Shown here piece after piece: positions 1 through 11,476 of a DNA stretch of 64,000 nucleotides. The DNA lies in contig CM060308.1 of assembly GCA_030674185.1 (NCBI GenBank), positions 36,716,050-36,780,049 of the forward strand, read 5' to 3'. Made by a program: the position numbers and the translations under genes. Within the stretch, counting starts at the first letter, position 1. Every line of letters begins with the position of its first letter. The notes under the pieces were generated by a model. It was given only the letters and a program-made list of their open reading frames with translations, had not been told where the DNA came from and searched no databases. This stretch comes from Monoplex corrugatus (taxonomy: Eukaryota; Mollusca; Gastropoda; Littorinimorpha; Ranellidae).

Positions 1-140
1 CCTTCACAGCGTCCACTGCGTCCCAAACTTTCCGTTTTCTACCAGTCTTTAGCCTAGGCAGGATTGTTTTCATGACCTCATTCATCGATTCCGTAAGCAT
101 GCTTAAAATCCTGACCTCTTCCACCTTGTACTCCTCGACG
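1..140 (-). pseudogene. Fragment of zinc-finger/nuclease-type retroelement ORF
   Basis: Read on the minus strand this stretch gives a peptide with LSMLTESMNEV and TGRKRKVWDAV. It aligns with the minus-strand peptide at 38.5-38.7 kb (MSMLEESEDNIVRS, TGRKWKVQEAV). It is therefore an internal piece of the retroelement family described at 37.6-38.9 kb, cut by the window edge. Homology fades after about position 140. No start or stop can be assigned. Confidence 0.5.
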
Positions 141-354
141 ATGGATTTTAGGGTTAGTTTCAGCTCTGGTTGGCGACAATATAGCGCGTAACGTCAGTGA
201 GAACAGGTGAACAACAAACCATTGCTTTGTACGGTATTCGTTGATTTTGGTCTACATCGGTTCCAGCATGCTAATGCTGATATCGTATATCAATGGAGGC
301 CAGAGGAGCTTTGGAATCAGTGTGAACTGTTGGTATAACATTCTCTCCTCTCTG

Positions 355-422
355 TTTCTCTGTCTCTCTGTCTCTGTCTCTGTCCCTCTCTCTCCCTCTC
401 TCCCTCTCTCCCTCTCTCTCCC

Positions 423-453
<31 letters not shown>

Positions 454-594
454 TTCTGTATAGATATGTATATGTAAATAGATAGATAGATATAGATAGA
501 TAGATAGATAGATAGATTGATTGATAGGCGGATAGATGGATGGATGGATGGATGGATGTAGATATATCTCACTCATACACACACGCACGCACGT

Positions 595-661
<67 letters not shown>

Positions 662-665
662 ACAC
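355..665. repeat. Compound microsatellite (CT)n-(GATA)n-(CA)n
   Basis: Consecutive tracts: CT-rich to about 455, GATA/GATG tetramers from about 476 to 560, then CA dinucleotides from about 585 to 665. Open frames across it are low-complexity artefacts. Confidence 0.95.
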
Positions 666-689
666 TCATATTAACATCTTTTCAGTGAG

Positions 690-1015
690 TTAGGTTTGGT
701 ATCGATAAACATCTGGCTTCTAATCAGAAGGTCGTGGGATTCCACCTGGTGGACAAAGGGTGGACAGTATTCCAATCTCCCAAGTGTGTGCAGACCTGCC
801 AGTGCTTAAATCCCCTTCGTGTGTGTATGTGCATGCAGAATGGCAAATTTTGCACGTTAAGGATCCTGTAAGTCATGTCAGTGGCTGGCTTATAGAAATA
901 TGAAAACACCCAGGATGTACGCCCATCGAACATGCACACTGTGCAACAACAATAGTGGAATGTGGTCAGCTCTCCTCACAGTTTGAGTTCTCAGTGCACC
1001 ACTTAAAAAGTCCGA
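690..1015 (+). mobile_element. SINE family A, copy 1
   Basis: A tRNA-like head (AATCAGAAGGTCGTGGGATT, B-box-like) is followed by a body containing GTAAGTCATGTCAGTGGCTG and GAAAACACCC. The body recurs at 30.5-31.4, 53.3-53.6, 54.5-54.9 and 57.8-58.1 kb. The copy ends near AGTGCACCACTT. It is non-coding and probably moved by a LINE partner; the partner is not identified. Confidence 0.7.
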
Positions 1016-1079
1016 GTATATGTAATGCGCGATAAGTCAAAACAGTTTGGAGAAAAGCGTAATGTAAGATCGATTTTGT

Positions 1080-1127
1080 GTTTGTTTGTTTGTTTGTTTA
1101 TTTCTTTCTTTCTTTCTTTTTTTCAGA
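1080..1127 (+). other. Pyrimidine-rich tract ending in CAG, possible splice acceptor
   Basis: TTTG/TTTC repeats end in TTTTTTTCAG about 370 bases upstream of the GPCR start. It could be the acceptor for a 5'-UTR exon. No donor was located, so this is inference only. Confidence 0.25.
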
Positions 1128-1496
1128 CAAAAAGATGGATTCTTAGAGCGGCTTGACCATCCTTTGTATTGTTTTGTTTTTAGTAGTAAGTAAAGCTGAA
1201 TGGTGTTGTTCTTCATTGGAAAACACTTACAATTGATGTTATAGTTCTCATTGTCGTGGAAACCCTATTAACAGTGTTCTTTTACTTCTTCTAATTTCTT
1301 GACCAGTGCGTGACCTGTGGAACGCAGCAGCATAGACATTTTTACTATGATGTGTTTAGCAATAATTTAGCCCTGAAATAAGACAGCCACTGATGTCCAT
1401 AGACCTGAGCTTGCTTGAGATTCAGAAATAGTCACCAAAGCTTTCCCAAAAATGTTCCTCAACGCTGACTTGAGAAAGGCCAGGTAGCTGGTTTTT

Positions 1497-2633
1497 ATGT
1501 CCGTAACTACGGATCAGAGAAACGTGACACCTTTGATGATGACTATGTCTGATATCATGACATGGGGTTCTGCATCCTCACTAAGAAATGCGACATACTT
1601 GATCATGGCCGTGACCAGTATCACAATGGACGACTCTACTCTCTCAGTGGACGTCCTTGGAAAGCTTCATTCTTTGCCATTACTGAAGATAAGACACTGG
1701 ATCTCAACTATCTGTTTTCCCATCGTTATTGTCCTGGGTGTGTTTGGTAACGTAATGACTATCCTCATTGTTCGCAGCTTTCAAGCCAACCGTTCTGCCT
1801 TGGATCGTTATTTCCTGTGCTTGGTTATGTCCGATCTCTGTTTCAATCTTATGACGCCTCTTCGTGAGTGGATCAAATTATTCACAGACCACAAACTGTT
1901 TGATCTTCATGACGCTGTATATAAGCTAGTTTTTTTTCATAGGTAATACAGCTCCTGCTTGTTCTTCCTGGTTCGTGGTGGCGATGGTGACACACAGGGC
2001 CATGTCTGTGATGTGGCCCCATCGTGTGAACGTGCTGTGTACAGCAAAGGCATCTTGGGGCGTCATCGTGGGCATCATCATCTTTTTTAGCTTGGTGTAC
2101 TCGCACTTTCTGTATGGGGTAGAAGTTTCAGGTGGGAGAATTAACTCGAAAAAACACTATGTGGTGTTCGTGAGCGAAGTGTTTGTTAAGATCGACCTGT
2201 TTCTGTATTCTGTGCTGCCTTCCATCTGTATGATGATCAGTAACATCGCCTTGGTGGTGAACTTAAGAAAGTCAGTGAAGGAAGCTGGCGACCAGTTTGT
2301 TGCTACAGACAGACAGCAGAGTGAGAGAGAGAGAGAAAAGTCAACTCCATCACTCTCACAGCTCTCGTTGTGTCTGTGTCCTATATTGTCTTCACCTTAC
2401 CTCAGGCCATCATGAGTATCATAATAAATGTAGCATCTGTTCAAGTCACTAAATTATTCAATATTCGTGAACTAGAATTGCGTTACTTTATAAGACATGT
2501 CATTTACATTTTCGCTTGTTTTAATTACTCCATGAACTTCTATCTGTACTGCCTGACGGGTCAAAGGTTCAGAAAGGAATTTGTAAAGCTCATGAGTGGA
2601 TTAGTCTTCTGCCTCAGATCCTCCAAAACATAA
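1497..2633 (+). CDS. Rhodopsin-type (class A) GPCR, probable peptide receptor; two frameshifts
   Basis: An intronless seven-helix receptor of about 378 residues once two shifts are allowed for. Visible landmarks: N-terminal NAT sequon; helix 1 with GVFGNVMTI (conserved Asn); helix 2 with LVMSDLCFNL (conserved Asp); helix 3 with NTAPACSSWF (disulphide Cys) and VTHRAMSVM in place of E/DRY; helix 4 SWGVIVGIIIFF; helix 5 LYSVLPSICMM; helix 6 ending FTLPQ; helix 7 CFNYSMNFYLYCLTG, an NPxxY variant; then a short basic tail. The frame breaks in the T-run at 1,930-1,937 and in the GA/A-rich tract at 2,318-2,340, and homology continues across both. The start ATG is the first in the frame. It resembles lophotrochozoan neuropeptide receptors; the ligand cannot be assigned. 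The shifts may be sequencing indels or real inactivation. Confidence 0.8.
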
Positions 2634-2689
2634 ACTGGTGATAAGGTTTGATCAGTAGCAGTTAGACTTTCAACCACTTGCTGGACATG

Positions 2690-3060
2690 TAAGAAAAAAA
2701 ACGAATGTTTAGTACGGTGGTTAGTGAAAAAAAATCTTGATGGGAAAGTTGTGAGATCAAACCCCATCAGTGTAAATGATAGTTGCAATTTTCACCCATG
2801 ACAGTCTTCTACCTGAAACTGAGCGTGCTATGTGCTCATGTGAAAAGTTGAGGCCACACATCACCCGCTTCGTGGACCTGTCATTGAGCGTGACATTCAA
2901 TTTAGTTCCAGTTTCAGTTTCTCAAGATGACATCTCCGCGCTCGGAACGAATTCCATATGCAATAACGTCACAGGTGCCACGTGTATGGTAACCGTGGCA
3001 CATGTCTTAAGCCTGCACATAAACCCATGAGCTGGCCAGGTCTTAAGGCCCTACCTAGAC
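2690..3060 (+). mobile_element. SINE family B, copy 1 (degenerate)
   Basis: A head with GTACGGTGGTTAGTG and TGTGAGATCAAACCCCATCA (A- and B-box-like) leads into a body with ATTTTCACCCATGACAG and CAGTTTCAGTTTCTCAAGA. The head and early body recur at 29.35 kb. It lies about 60 bases after the GPCR stop. Confidence 0.5.
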
Positions 3061-3794
3061 TATGTTTACCTTGTCTATATTTTGTACTGGTATTTTATTA
3101 GCCTACCACTGTAATAATCTTGGTTACATGTAAATGACATGTGTATGTGTGTATCTTACCTTCAAAAAAGAAACACATATATATATGAAGTAAATTAATA
3201 AATCATTAAAGGTCTGCATCACAACACAACTAGCTATTCTGCAGAGTGTGACTTTCAAATTACCTGATGAATCCAGAAGATGTCTATTTCTCAATTCCGA
3301 ACGCATCTTATGTAGTCTCAGTCCACGATTGATTTTCATAGAATTATCATCACTATCCGAATCATCTGCCAGTTATGTTGCTTTTATACCTTGTTCTCAT
3401 AATAACCTCAGTTTCAATTTCTTCTGCCCGAGTGACTTGATATTGAACCTTTTGGTATCGGCAGTTCTTGGGGGTTTGCTGATGGGAGACGTACTGCTTA
3501 TTTCACCAGTGGGCATCTCATTCCATGAGGCTCCATACCCAAATGATGACATCATTGAGAGATACCCTAGAAGATGATGTCCTACTTTTTTGGAATCTGG
3601 AGTTTGTTTCAGGGATTCATCGTAATCTGAAAACTCACAGCCGGCTGATCTAATGGATCTGCCCACTCGTTTTGCATTTCAAATCATAGTTAAAGACTTA
3701 CCTGTTCAACAAGGTCTTTTGTTTCTGATGTAATGGTTACTTAGCCACCAACAGATGCTCCCACTGCTAACTTCTGATCGTGTGGCGTGTAGCC
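3061..3794. other. No gene recognised
   Basis: AT-rich unique-looking sequence. Open frames of 70-110 codons occur on both strands and overlap each other, with no recognisable domain or splice context. Confidence 0.5.
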
Positions 3795-3993
3795 TTTCAT
3801 GTGTGAGTATGTGTGTATTCATGGCCATAGATATAGGTGTATGCATGGTAAGACATTTTTGGTATGTATTCATTGTGTGCATGTTGATTGGTTTGTATTC
3901 TAAGGTGTGTTTGTGCGTGTGTGTGTGTACGTGCGTGCGTGCATGTGTGTGTGTGTGTGTGTGTGTGCGTGTGCGGGTGTGTTGTGCGTGTGC

Positions 3994-4063
<70 letters not shown>

Positions 4064-4110
4064 CATGTGTGTGCGTGTGCTGTGCGCGTGTGTGTGTGCT
4101 TCTGTATATA
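3795..4110. repeat. (GT)n microsatellite with interruptions
   Basis: Mostly GT dinucleotides with occasional GC or GTGC interruptions, purest at about 3,995-4,060. Confidence 0.95.
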
Positions 4111-4184
4111 AATCGCTCCGTAAAATTTGTAGTGCAGAGTCAGTCCAAATGAATTTATAGAACAGCGTGTCAGAAGAATGATTT

Positions 4185-4405
4185 AGAGGTGGTGGTAATA
4201 GTAGCAGCAGCAGCAGTAATAGTAGTAGTTATAGCAGCAGTATCAGTACCTGAAGTAGCGGTAGTAAACAATAGTAGTTTTGGTGGTGTAATAGTAGTAG
4301 CAGTAGTGATAGCAGCAGTGGTAGTGTCATTAGCAGTAACAGTAGTAGTAGTAATAGTAGTAGTGACTGTTGTAATAGTACTAGTAACAGTAGTAGTAGG
4401 TAATG
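4185..4405. repeat. Trinucleotide repeat (AGT/AGC)n
   Basis: AGT and AGC triplets with some GGT, in phase for about 215 bases. This produces valine-rich and threonine-rich spurious frames on the two strands. Confidence 0.9.
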
Positions 4406-4589
4406 CCAAACGTAATGCCTGCATTCCCTTGGACATTGTCAGTGTGGCCAAGATGGGGAGGGGGGGGAGGCATTGTTTATGGGCAGCGCAAGGTCTCCAC
4501 ACACAATTGTCCAGGTCTACGCCCTGACAAGGTCACTCCAGTCTCACCACCCGGTGAGAGCACAACACAGAACACAGCTGTTACGGGTA

Positions 4590-4590
4590 T

Positions 4591-4628
<38 letters not shown>

Positions 4629-4665
4629 TATACTATATATATATATCATATATAAGTATATATAT
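4590..4665. repeat. (TA)n microsatellite
   Basis: Nearly pure TA dinucleotides with a few ATA interruptions. Confidence 0.95.
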
Positions 4666-4814
4666 AAAAGGTCCCCGCTCTACAGGCGAATAGTCAGACG
4701 CTACGGTTTTTCTTCAGAGTCGTGACCATTAGAAAACCCTGTTACTTTGTGTGCGTACTGTTTCTAGAGTGTACGAATGCCGTGACCCCAGCTATTGACA
4801 TCTGTAGCAAATAA

Positions 4815-4875
4815 ACATGCCTGCTGAAGAAGGAGCATCAGAGCTCCGAAAGCTACGAAAGCTAAAAAAAAAAAT
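4815..4875 (+). other. Hammerhead-like retroelement end motif 1
   Basis: CTGAAGA at 4,824-4,830 is followed by GGAGC (4,832-4,836) that can pair with GCTCC (4,843-4,847), then GAAA at 4,848-4,851 and an A-rich tail. The CTGANGA-stem-GAAA order recalls the hammerhead cores carried by Penelope-like elements. One unpaired base precedes the stem and a full fold was not established. Confidence 0.35.
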
Positions 4876-5084
4876 GGTGTTTTCGAGTTTTTATTCGATC
4901 ATATATTTCTTCAGTAGTTGGAGGGATCGTCGCATCCCAGTGGTCAAATATCACCCGTCTCAAGCTGGCCAGCCTCCAGCGGTAAGGTGTTGATGTGCCT
5001 TGGTCTGCCTGCTTCTGTAACTTAGAGCTCCTCGTTTAATTTATTTTAACAAGCGGGTCATCAGCCATGCACCAGGCAAACTAC

Positions 5085-5548
5085 GAGAGAAAAACCTTTA
5101 GATTCCAGCTCTTTGCAATGCAAGCTGGAATGTGTGATACTTGCGTACTGGATTGTTCGATGACCTTCAAGAAATAGACGATGCTCGCAAGACTGCAATG
5201 ATCTTTCATGAGCTGCACAGTCTGAACATTGACATAGTAGCCCTACAGGAAACGCGACTTCCAGACAGTAGATATCTGGCGGGGGAAAAGGTGCTGAGGA
5301 AACCAGGGAACATGGATGGTCTTGCTGTCAGGAACACCTATTTCTGCATGATTGAACTACCAACAGGCAGCACAGAGACGATCCTCGCCCTACGCCTCTC
5401 TGCATTGGAAAGCCTTGCAAATCTTGTGTACATATACTATCAACGCTACAAGCCACATAGACAGTCAGACACCAGTTCAATGAACAGTTAGACATTGTCG
5501 TCAACAGAATCCCAACAAAAAGACCATATCTGCTTTTTGAGAAACTTC
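5085..5548 (+). mobile_element. RTE-type LINE, endonuclease N-terminal fragment
   Basis: The translation shows LFDDLQEIDDARKTAMIFHE, then DIVALQETRLPDS and GLAVRNTYF. These are hallmarks of the apurinic-type endonuclease N-terminus in RTE/BovB-like elements (the QETR catalytic region). A frameshift lies near 5,140 between the WN-like start and the rest. The fragment stops where a reverse-oriented RTE 3' end was inserted. It is a relic with no complete ORF. Confidence 0.7.
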
Positions 5549-5558
5549 GACACTAAGG

Positions 5559-6072
5559 TCATCATCATCATCATCATCAGGTGCCCTGCCGCATGGCTGT
5601 TGGCGATCAGGACTTCCATCTGTCTCTATCTCTCGTTGCCCCTAGCATCTACCCCACCCTCCTCGTCCCCAGCCACTCTGCAAGTCCGTCCAGCATTCTC
5701 TCCCTGGGTCTACCTAGTGCTCTCTTTCCCTCCAGCTTTCCCGATGTGACCAGATGGTCCAAATCCCCCTTCCTCATAAAATGGCCTATAAATGTTGCCT
5801 GCCTTTTCCTAGTCTTCCTTATGGGTGATCTACTTGTGTCTGCCTCCATCAAGACTGTCTCGTTTGTTTTCTTTGCTGTCCATGAACTCAACATTCTTTT
5901 AGAAACCACATCTCGGCTGCCTCAATTTGTTCTGGATTTGCTTGTTGACTGTCCACGCCTCACATCCGTACAACAGTATTGGTTCTATATAACATTCAAG
6001 AATTCTCTTCCTGATGTTAATTGATAGGCATTTGTTGGTAAGAATGCTTATCATCTTCTTGAATGCTGTTTT
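5559..6072 (-). mobile_element. RTE-type LINE, 3'-end copy 1 with target duplication
   Basis: The minus strand encodes the C-terminal RTE tail: LLYGCEAWTVNKQ, WTAKKTNETVLMEADTS, RKRQATFIGHFMRKG and GRPRERMLDGLAEWLG. Its 3' end carries a (GAT)n tail, seen as ATC repeats at 5,560-5,578. The 5' truncation point is near 6,072. Flanks GACACTAAGG (5,549-5,558) and GACGCTAGG (6,073-6,081) look like an imperfect target site duplication. Frameshifts break the frame near 5,905. Confidence 0.8.
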
Positions 6073-6204
6073 GACGCTAGGTAGTACGACCAATAGTGCT
6101 ATAGCCAAACGTATGAGGTCGTTATGACCAAGGGAAATTGAACAAGAATACTCACAGGCTCCTACAGCCCCTGCTGGTATCACAACCTGCGTCGTGAAAA
6201 ACAG

Positions 6205-6365
6205 TCTTTTTTCCAGAACAAGCCATGCCCCAAAGAATTTTAGAGACGTCCAAGTTCAGATCGTTGGCATCAGCTGGACATGGTCATCACCAGACATGAC
6301 TCCCCAAACGGCGTCTACAACACCAGAGCTTACCACAGCGCCATCTGCAGACTGACCACTTCCTA
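6205..6365 (+). mobile_element. LINE endonuclease C-terminal fragment
   Basis: The translation includes SLASAGHGHHQ in one frame and RWHQLDMVITRHDSPNGVYN and TRAYHSAICRLTT in another. This matches the HLDLVLTRR...TRSYHSADCDTDHSLV pattern of LINE endonucleases. Frames are broken; this is a decayed relic. Confidence 0.5.
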
Positions 6366-6649
6366 GTTGCTTCAAAGGTTATGCTAAAACCAAAGTTCCA
6401 AAAGTCATGAACACGGTAACAGTTCCACAGAAAACTTTCAATAGAGTCTGTTGCATTATTACACCATGTACAACTTATCGTAGTTGCTATACCCATTGTG
6501 TTTGATATCATGTTAGTGGCAATAATCCGATGAACTATTCTTATTTGCAACCATTTTAGTTCAACATCATTTGATTTATGAATTTTTAGAAAAACCTTTC
6601 CCTACGATATATTAATGTTTAGTTTCTCTGACCACCATAAACAACAATT

Positions 6650-6955
6650 TGGTTTGCTATCATCCAAATATATTCTCAATTTTTTCTGTCTCGCCAACAA
6701 TCTCGCAATCACAAACATCTTCAGCTGACGGAAGCAGACATCAAATAGATTACATCATGGTAGACCAAAAATGGAGAACGTCAGTGATAAATGCAAAATC
6801 TAAACCAGGAGTGGATTGTGAGACAGACCACGTGTTTGTAACTTCGACTCTAAGGACGAAAGCATACAAACAATATACAAACAACACAAACCAAAAGATC
6901 CAGAAATCAAAACTGAGTACCAAGCTGAAACAAACAACTGCTTCTCTGTTCTCTT
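6650..6955 (+). mobile_element. RTE endonuclease C-terminal fragment
   Basis: The peptide contains QIDYIMVDQKWRTSVINAKS and GVDCETDHVFVTSTLR, the IDYI...W...D...SDHxLV signature at the end of RTE-type endonucleases. It is followed by a short Lys/Gln-rich linker and a stop. It belongs with the 5.1-kb fragment by family, but the middle of the domain is absent. Confidence 0.6.
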
Positions 6956-6959
6956 AGAA

Positions 6960-7764
6960 GAATGGACAGCACATGAAACTTTGCCGAACTGTTTATGGGA
7001 AGACATGAAAAAGTAGTTTTTTAAAAGCCCAGCCGATTGCGTAAAGCCATATAGGTGCTATAGCCATTTCAGTGCACACAATACTTCAACAAGAAAAAAA
7101 GGAAAAGAAAAATCAGTACACACATCAATGCACTCACGTACATAATCCAAGGAGATGCCCCTGGTGTTGACTACTCTGTCCAATTCATCACACAGGAGAT
7201 TTAAAAAAAACATAAGTGAATACAAAGTTAAACATAACTAAGGACACTAAAGCATATCCAAAACGGGCCTTAATTACCTGAATTTGTTTCCACATATCTC
7301 ATTTCCCCAGAGCCAAAAATGCACTTAAGGTATGATGACTCACTGATAGATACGAAAACAGATAACGAAACCAAACAAATGAAAGAAGAAATCCTGTAGT
7401 GTTGGATGTTGATGCCTAGTGGAGATAAGATCCCCATTTTGGTCACAAGTGGGATCCTTGGGGGTTGTGTTCAAACTCATTATGGCATGTTTGTCACAGA
7501 GATATGACCTGGACATGTTTGATGTTTGTGGGTGGTTTTGTGGAAATGGATAGCAACTGGTTTGGCGTTTGAAGTGGATGTCGGTCAGGTGTTCTGATAT
7601 AGAGTCATTGAGTTGGCAGGATGTTTATAATTTCCTTTTTGTTTTGTTTTGTTGTTGTTGTTGTTGTTTGGAGGACGTGGTGGTTCATAAGTGTACCCTA
7701 AAGAAGACCCAAAGGTCAAACCGATAGGTGTTTTTGTGTTCATGTGAACTATATTCAAGTGCAT
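6960..7764. other. No gene recognised
   Basis: AT-rich sequence with an inverted 22-base match to the LINE 5' junction (7,526-7,547 against 8,063-8,084) and a (TTG)n run near 7,650. The stretch 7,690-7,765 looks like a retroelement 3' end leading into the CATA array. No coding domain was seen. Confidence 0.4.
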
Positions 7765-7995
7765 ACATACATACATACATACGTACATACATACATACAT
7801 ACATACATATACATACATACATACATACACACATACGTATATAAACATACATACATACATATATATGTACATATACATATCTATATATATAATGTGTGTG
7901 TGTGTGTGTGTGTGTGTATAGATAGATAAATGGATACATACATACATACATACATACATACATACATACATACATACATACATACATACATACAT

Positions 7996-8028
<33 letters not shown>

Positions 8029-8057
8029 TACATACATACATACATACATACATACAT
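7765..8057. repeat. (CATA)n/(TA)n/(GT)n microsatellite
   Basis: CATA tetramers at 7,767-7,865 and 7,935-8,057 are separated by TA and GT tracts. The array abuts the LINE at 8,058. Confidence 0.95.
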
Positions 8058-11000
8058 TTTTGATTTCCACAAAACCACCCACAATACATTTTGGGAAAAG
8101 AACTGTTCTACTGTTACGAGCAATCGTTTGGTAGAAAATATCGTTGATAGTTCGCTTTACCTTCTAAATGATGGTAGTGTCACTAGGATCCCTGATGTTT
8201 CCAAACACAGGGCGACAGCCATCGATTTGTCTCTAATCTCACCAGAATTAGCACCATCCTGTACCTGGGAAACTCACAGAGACACTTTGGGAAGCGATCA
8301 CCTACCTATCATCATAACCATAACTGACAAAAACATCAGGATGAAAGACAGCTCTCCTGAAATTATTCCAAAATATAATTACAAGCGTTCTGACTGGTCC
8401 TTATTTCGAACTGCTCTAGCTAATCAAGATTACAGACATTATGAAAGTGAAAATGTAGACATTATGTTTTCTAAATTCCAAGAGTCAATTTTAGCCGCTG
8501 CAGACCTATCGATTCCGAAACTCAAATCTTCTAGATCAAATAATCGATTGGGTAATGTTTGGTGGACAGAGGCATGTGAGAAAGCAGTTCAATATAAAAG
8601 GGAGAAATTCAAAATCTACATCAAAAGCCGGAAACCTGAGGATCATGTCGAAATGAAAAAAGCTAACATCCAATGTAACAAAATCATTGCTGAAGCAAAG
8701 AAAGATTATTGGGCATCATTCTGCACAAAAGAAATTTCAGATTTCAAAGATTTCCATAAAGTCTGGACGAAAATGAAACAAATGAAGGATGGAACCAACT
8801 TACCTAGGTGTCCGATAATGATTGAAACATGTAACACATTTCCTTCAGACATGGACAAAGCAGAAACTTTTGTGGATCTATTCGCCAAAAACAGTAAAGT
8901 TGAAGGTTTATCTCCTGACTGCAAACATCACAGAGAAATGGAAGATTACAACCCAATCTACACTGATCCAGTACCACAGAATGATCTCTGGTTTAATTCT
9001 CCAATCACCTTAGAAGAGCTAAAAAAACACAGTACTGTCTCTACACAACAAAAAGAGTTCGGTAGGTGTTGATGCAGTTTCGACTGAAATGATTAAACAT
9101 CTCCCTGAAAACTACCTTATTTTCCTACACAAAATTTTGCAGAAATGCTGGGTTACTGGAACTGTGCCAAAATCTGGCAAAAGTCTATAGTTATACCAAT
9201 CTTAAAAACAGGAAAATCGAAAACCGATAAAAACAGTTACAGACCTATTGCTTTAACGTCCCACACAAGCAAACTAATGGAAAGATTGGTCTTAAACAGA
9301 CTTTTACACTACTGTGATAAAAATAACGTTATTCCGGTAAACCAGGCAGGTTTTAGAAAAGGAAGATCCGCAGTTGAGCACCTAGTTAAACTTACAACTC
9401 AGATCAAACAACAGTTTGCCCGCAGAAAAAGTGTTTTAGCTACTTTCTTTGATGTGAAAAAAGCTTACGATCAAGTTTGGCATAAACGTTTATTGTTCAA
9501 GCTAAAATCTGTTGGTTTATCGGGCAATATGTTCAATTACATTAAATCTTTTTTAGCTAATAGAACAATTCAGGCAAGAGTGGGAGCTAGTTATTCTTCT
9601 TCACGATGCCTCGACATGGGGATTCCACAAGGTTCAGTGATAGCACCTATTTTATTTAATATCCTTATACAGGATCTTCCTAAAGCTCTTTCAAATCGTG
9701 TTGTTTTAGTACAGTACGCTGATGATATATGCACTTGGATGAATATCACTTTAAAAAAGACAACTCCACAGAGAACGCGAAATTACATCAGGAAGTTATA
9801 TCAAATTGATCTTGATAATCTTGGAAACTATATGTTAGAAAATGGGCTGTCGTTGTCAGCAGAAAAAACTAACATGATGCTGTTTGATCCTGGTGGTAAC
9901 TCAAATAACTTGCCTATTTTCAAATTGCTTGGTGAAGTGTTAAATTACAAACAGGTCGTAAAAATTCCTGGGAGTTTACATCACGTCCAAATTAAGCTGG
10001 AATGTCCATTTTGATTATATTTTAACAAAAGCGCGAAAAACCTTAAATTTTCTAAAGATAATAAGCAAATTACCCTGGGGAATGGATACAAATGTACTGA
10101 TTCATCTGTCAACAGCGCTGGTCAGGTCTAAATTATCCTACGCGCAAGAATTTTTCTTCAATGCACCCAAATATTTACTAAAAAAGATTCAGAGCTTGGA
10201 CTGCAAAAGTCTTAAAATTGCACTAGGTGTACCAACTCATGCTTCTACTCTGGAAACGTACAAAGTTGCTGGAATTCTACCTTTAAACAACCATCGTGAG
10301 TTAGCTACAGCAAAGTTTGCAATTAGAACTACTTCACAAGTGGATAATTTTGTGAGCAAAGAAATTAAGATCAGGTCTGATACTGACTTTCCAAAACGAG
10401 CAAAAAACATTTCATCACAAATTACAGCCGCAACTTACATATCTGGCCTGATCAAACAGTCCAACATAACAATGGATGAAATTGCTGAGAAACCAACGAT
10501 AACGCCTATCCCTACATGGGAAATGCTAAATGCCACATTTGATCTCGATTATGCAAAAGTTAAAAAAGATGATAATGTCAACATTACGCTATCCACAGCT
10601 TGTGAACACATCGATGAAAAGTACCGTACCCACCTCCACATTTTTACCGATGGGTCAGTCTTAGCAAACCAGAGCGCTGGAGCAGCCTTTTATGTTCCAA
10701 AATTTAACATTAAAAAGTCTTTTTTCATTGGGGCAAATGTATCTATATATACAGCAGAATTGGTCGCTGTTGTTCAAGCGTTGCATTATTTAATAAGCCT
10801 TCGGCCTGTGTCATTCAAAGTAGTTCTCTTTGTTGATTCAAAATCTGTATTATATGCCTTACAGTCTTTTGATACAGACACAAGACCTGACTTAATTATT
10901 GAGGCAAATCATCTAATACATTGTTTAAAGATAAATGGTTCGGAAATCAATTTATGCTGGGTGCCTTCTCATGTTGGTCTTCATGGCAACAACGTAGTTG

Positions 11001-11476
11001 ACAGAGCAGCTAAATCCGGTGCCCTCCATTCTGAAAATTCCATAGAATTACATGTTAACACCTCGGTAAAAGAAGCTTACAACTCGCTAGAATTAGCATC
11101 ATGGATTCGATTTCATGAACATTTAAATGAAAAATTTGTGTCTCAAAAAAGAATCAAACTTTCAGTTCAAAATATCTGTAAAAATTTGCAGTATTCCTCG
11201 TTATATCATTTGAGATTAATTGTTATGACATATTTTCGCATTCAACTGAACGCTTTGAAAACAAAATATTGTAACAACGTTTTATGTATTTGTGGCGAAC
11301 AATTCACATTGTATCACTGTTTGTTTTACTGCAGAAAGCTTCGTTCCTTTTTACCAAAGACGTTTACACAAGGAAACTATCTTGAAACGCATTTTAAAGA
11401 AGTAGTATCGGATCAAGTTTTGTTAGTTAAAATTTCAGAATCATTGGTTCACAGTCCTGTTAATGCGTTACTTTAA
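8058..11476 (+). pseudogene. LINE polyprotein: endonuclease tail, reverse transcriptase, RNase H
   Basis: Order seen: endonuclease end with IDLSLISPELAPSC and LGSDHLPI; a basic linker; RT with SYRPIALTSHTSKLMERLV, FFDVKKAYDQVWH, GIPQGSVIAPILFN and QYADDI (about 9,716); then RNase H with IFTDGS (about 10,640), YTAELVAVVQAL, FVDSKSVL and NNVVDRAAKS, which gives the D-E-D-D catalytic set. A C-terminal CICGEQFTLYHCLFYC zinc-knuckle-like motif follows. The frame shifts in the A-run near 9,055, by a missing base near 9,172 (PKSWQ), and in the A-run near 9,962. It would act in cis on its own RNA by target-primed reverse transcription. Confidence 0.85.
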
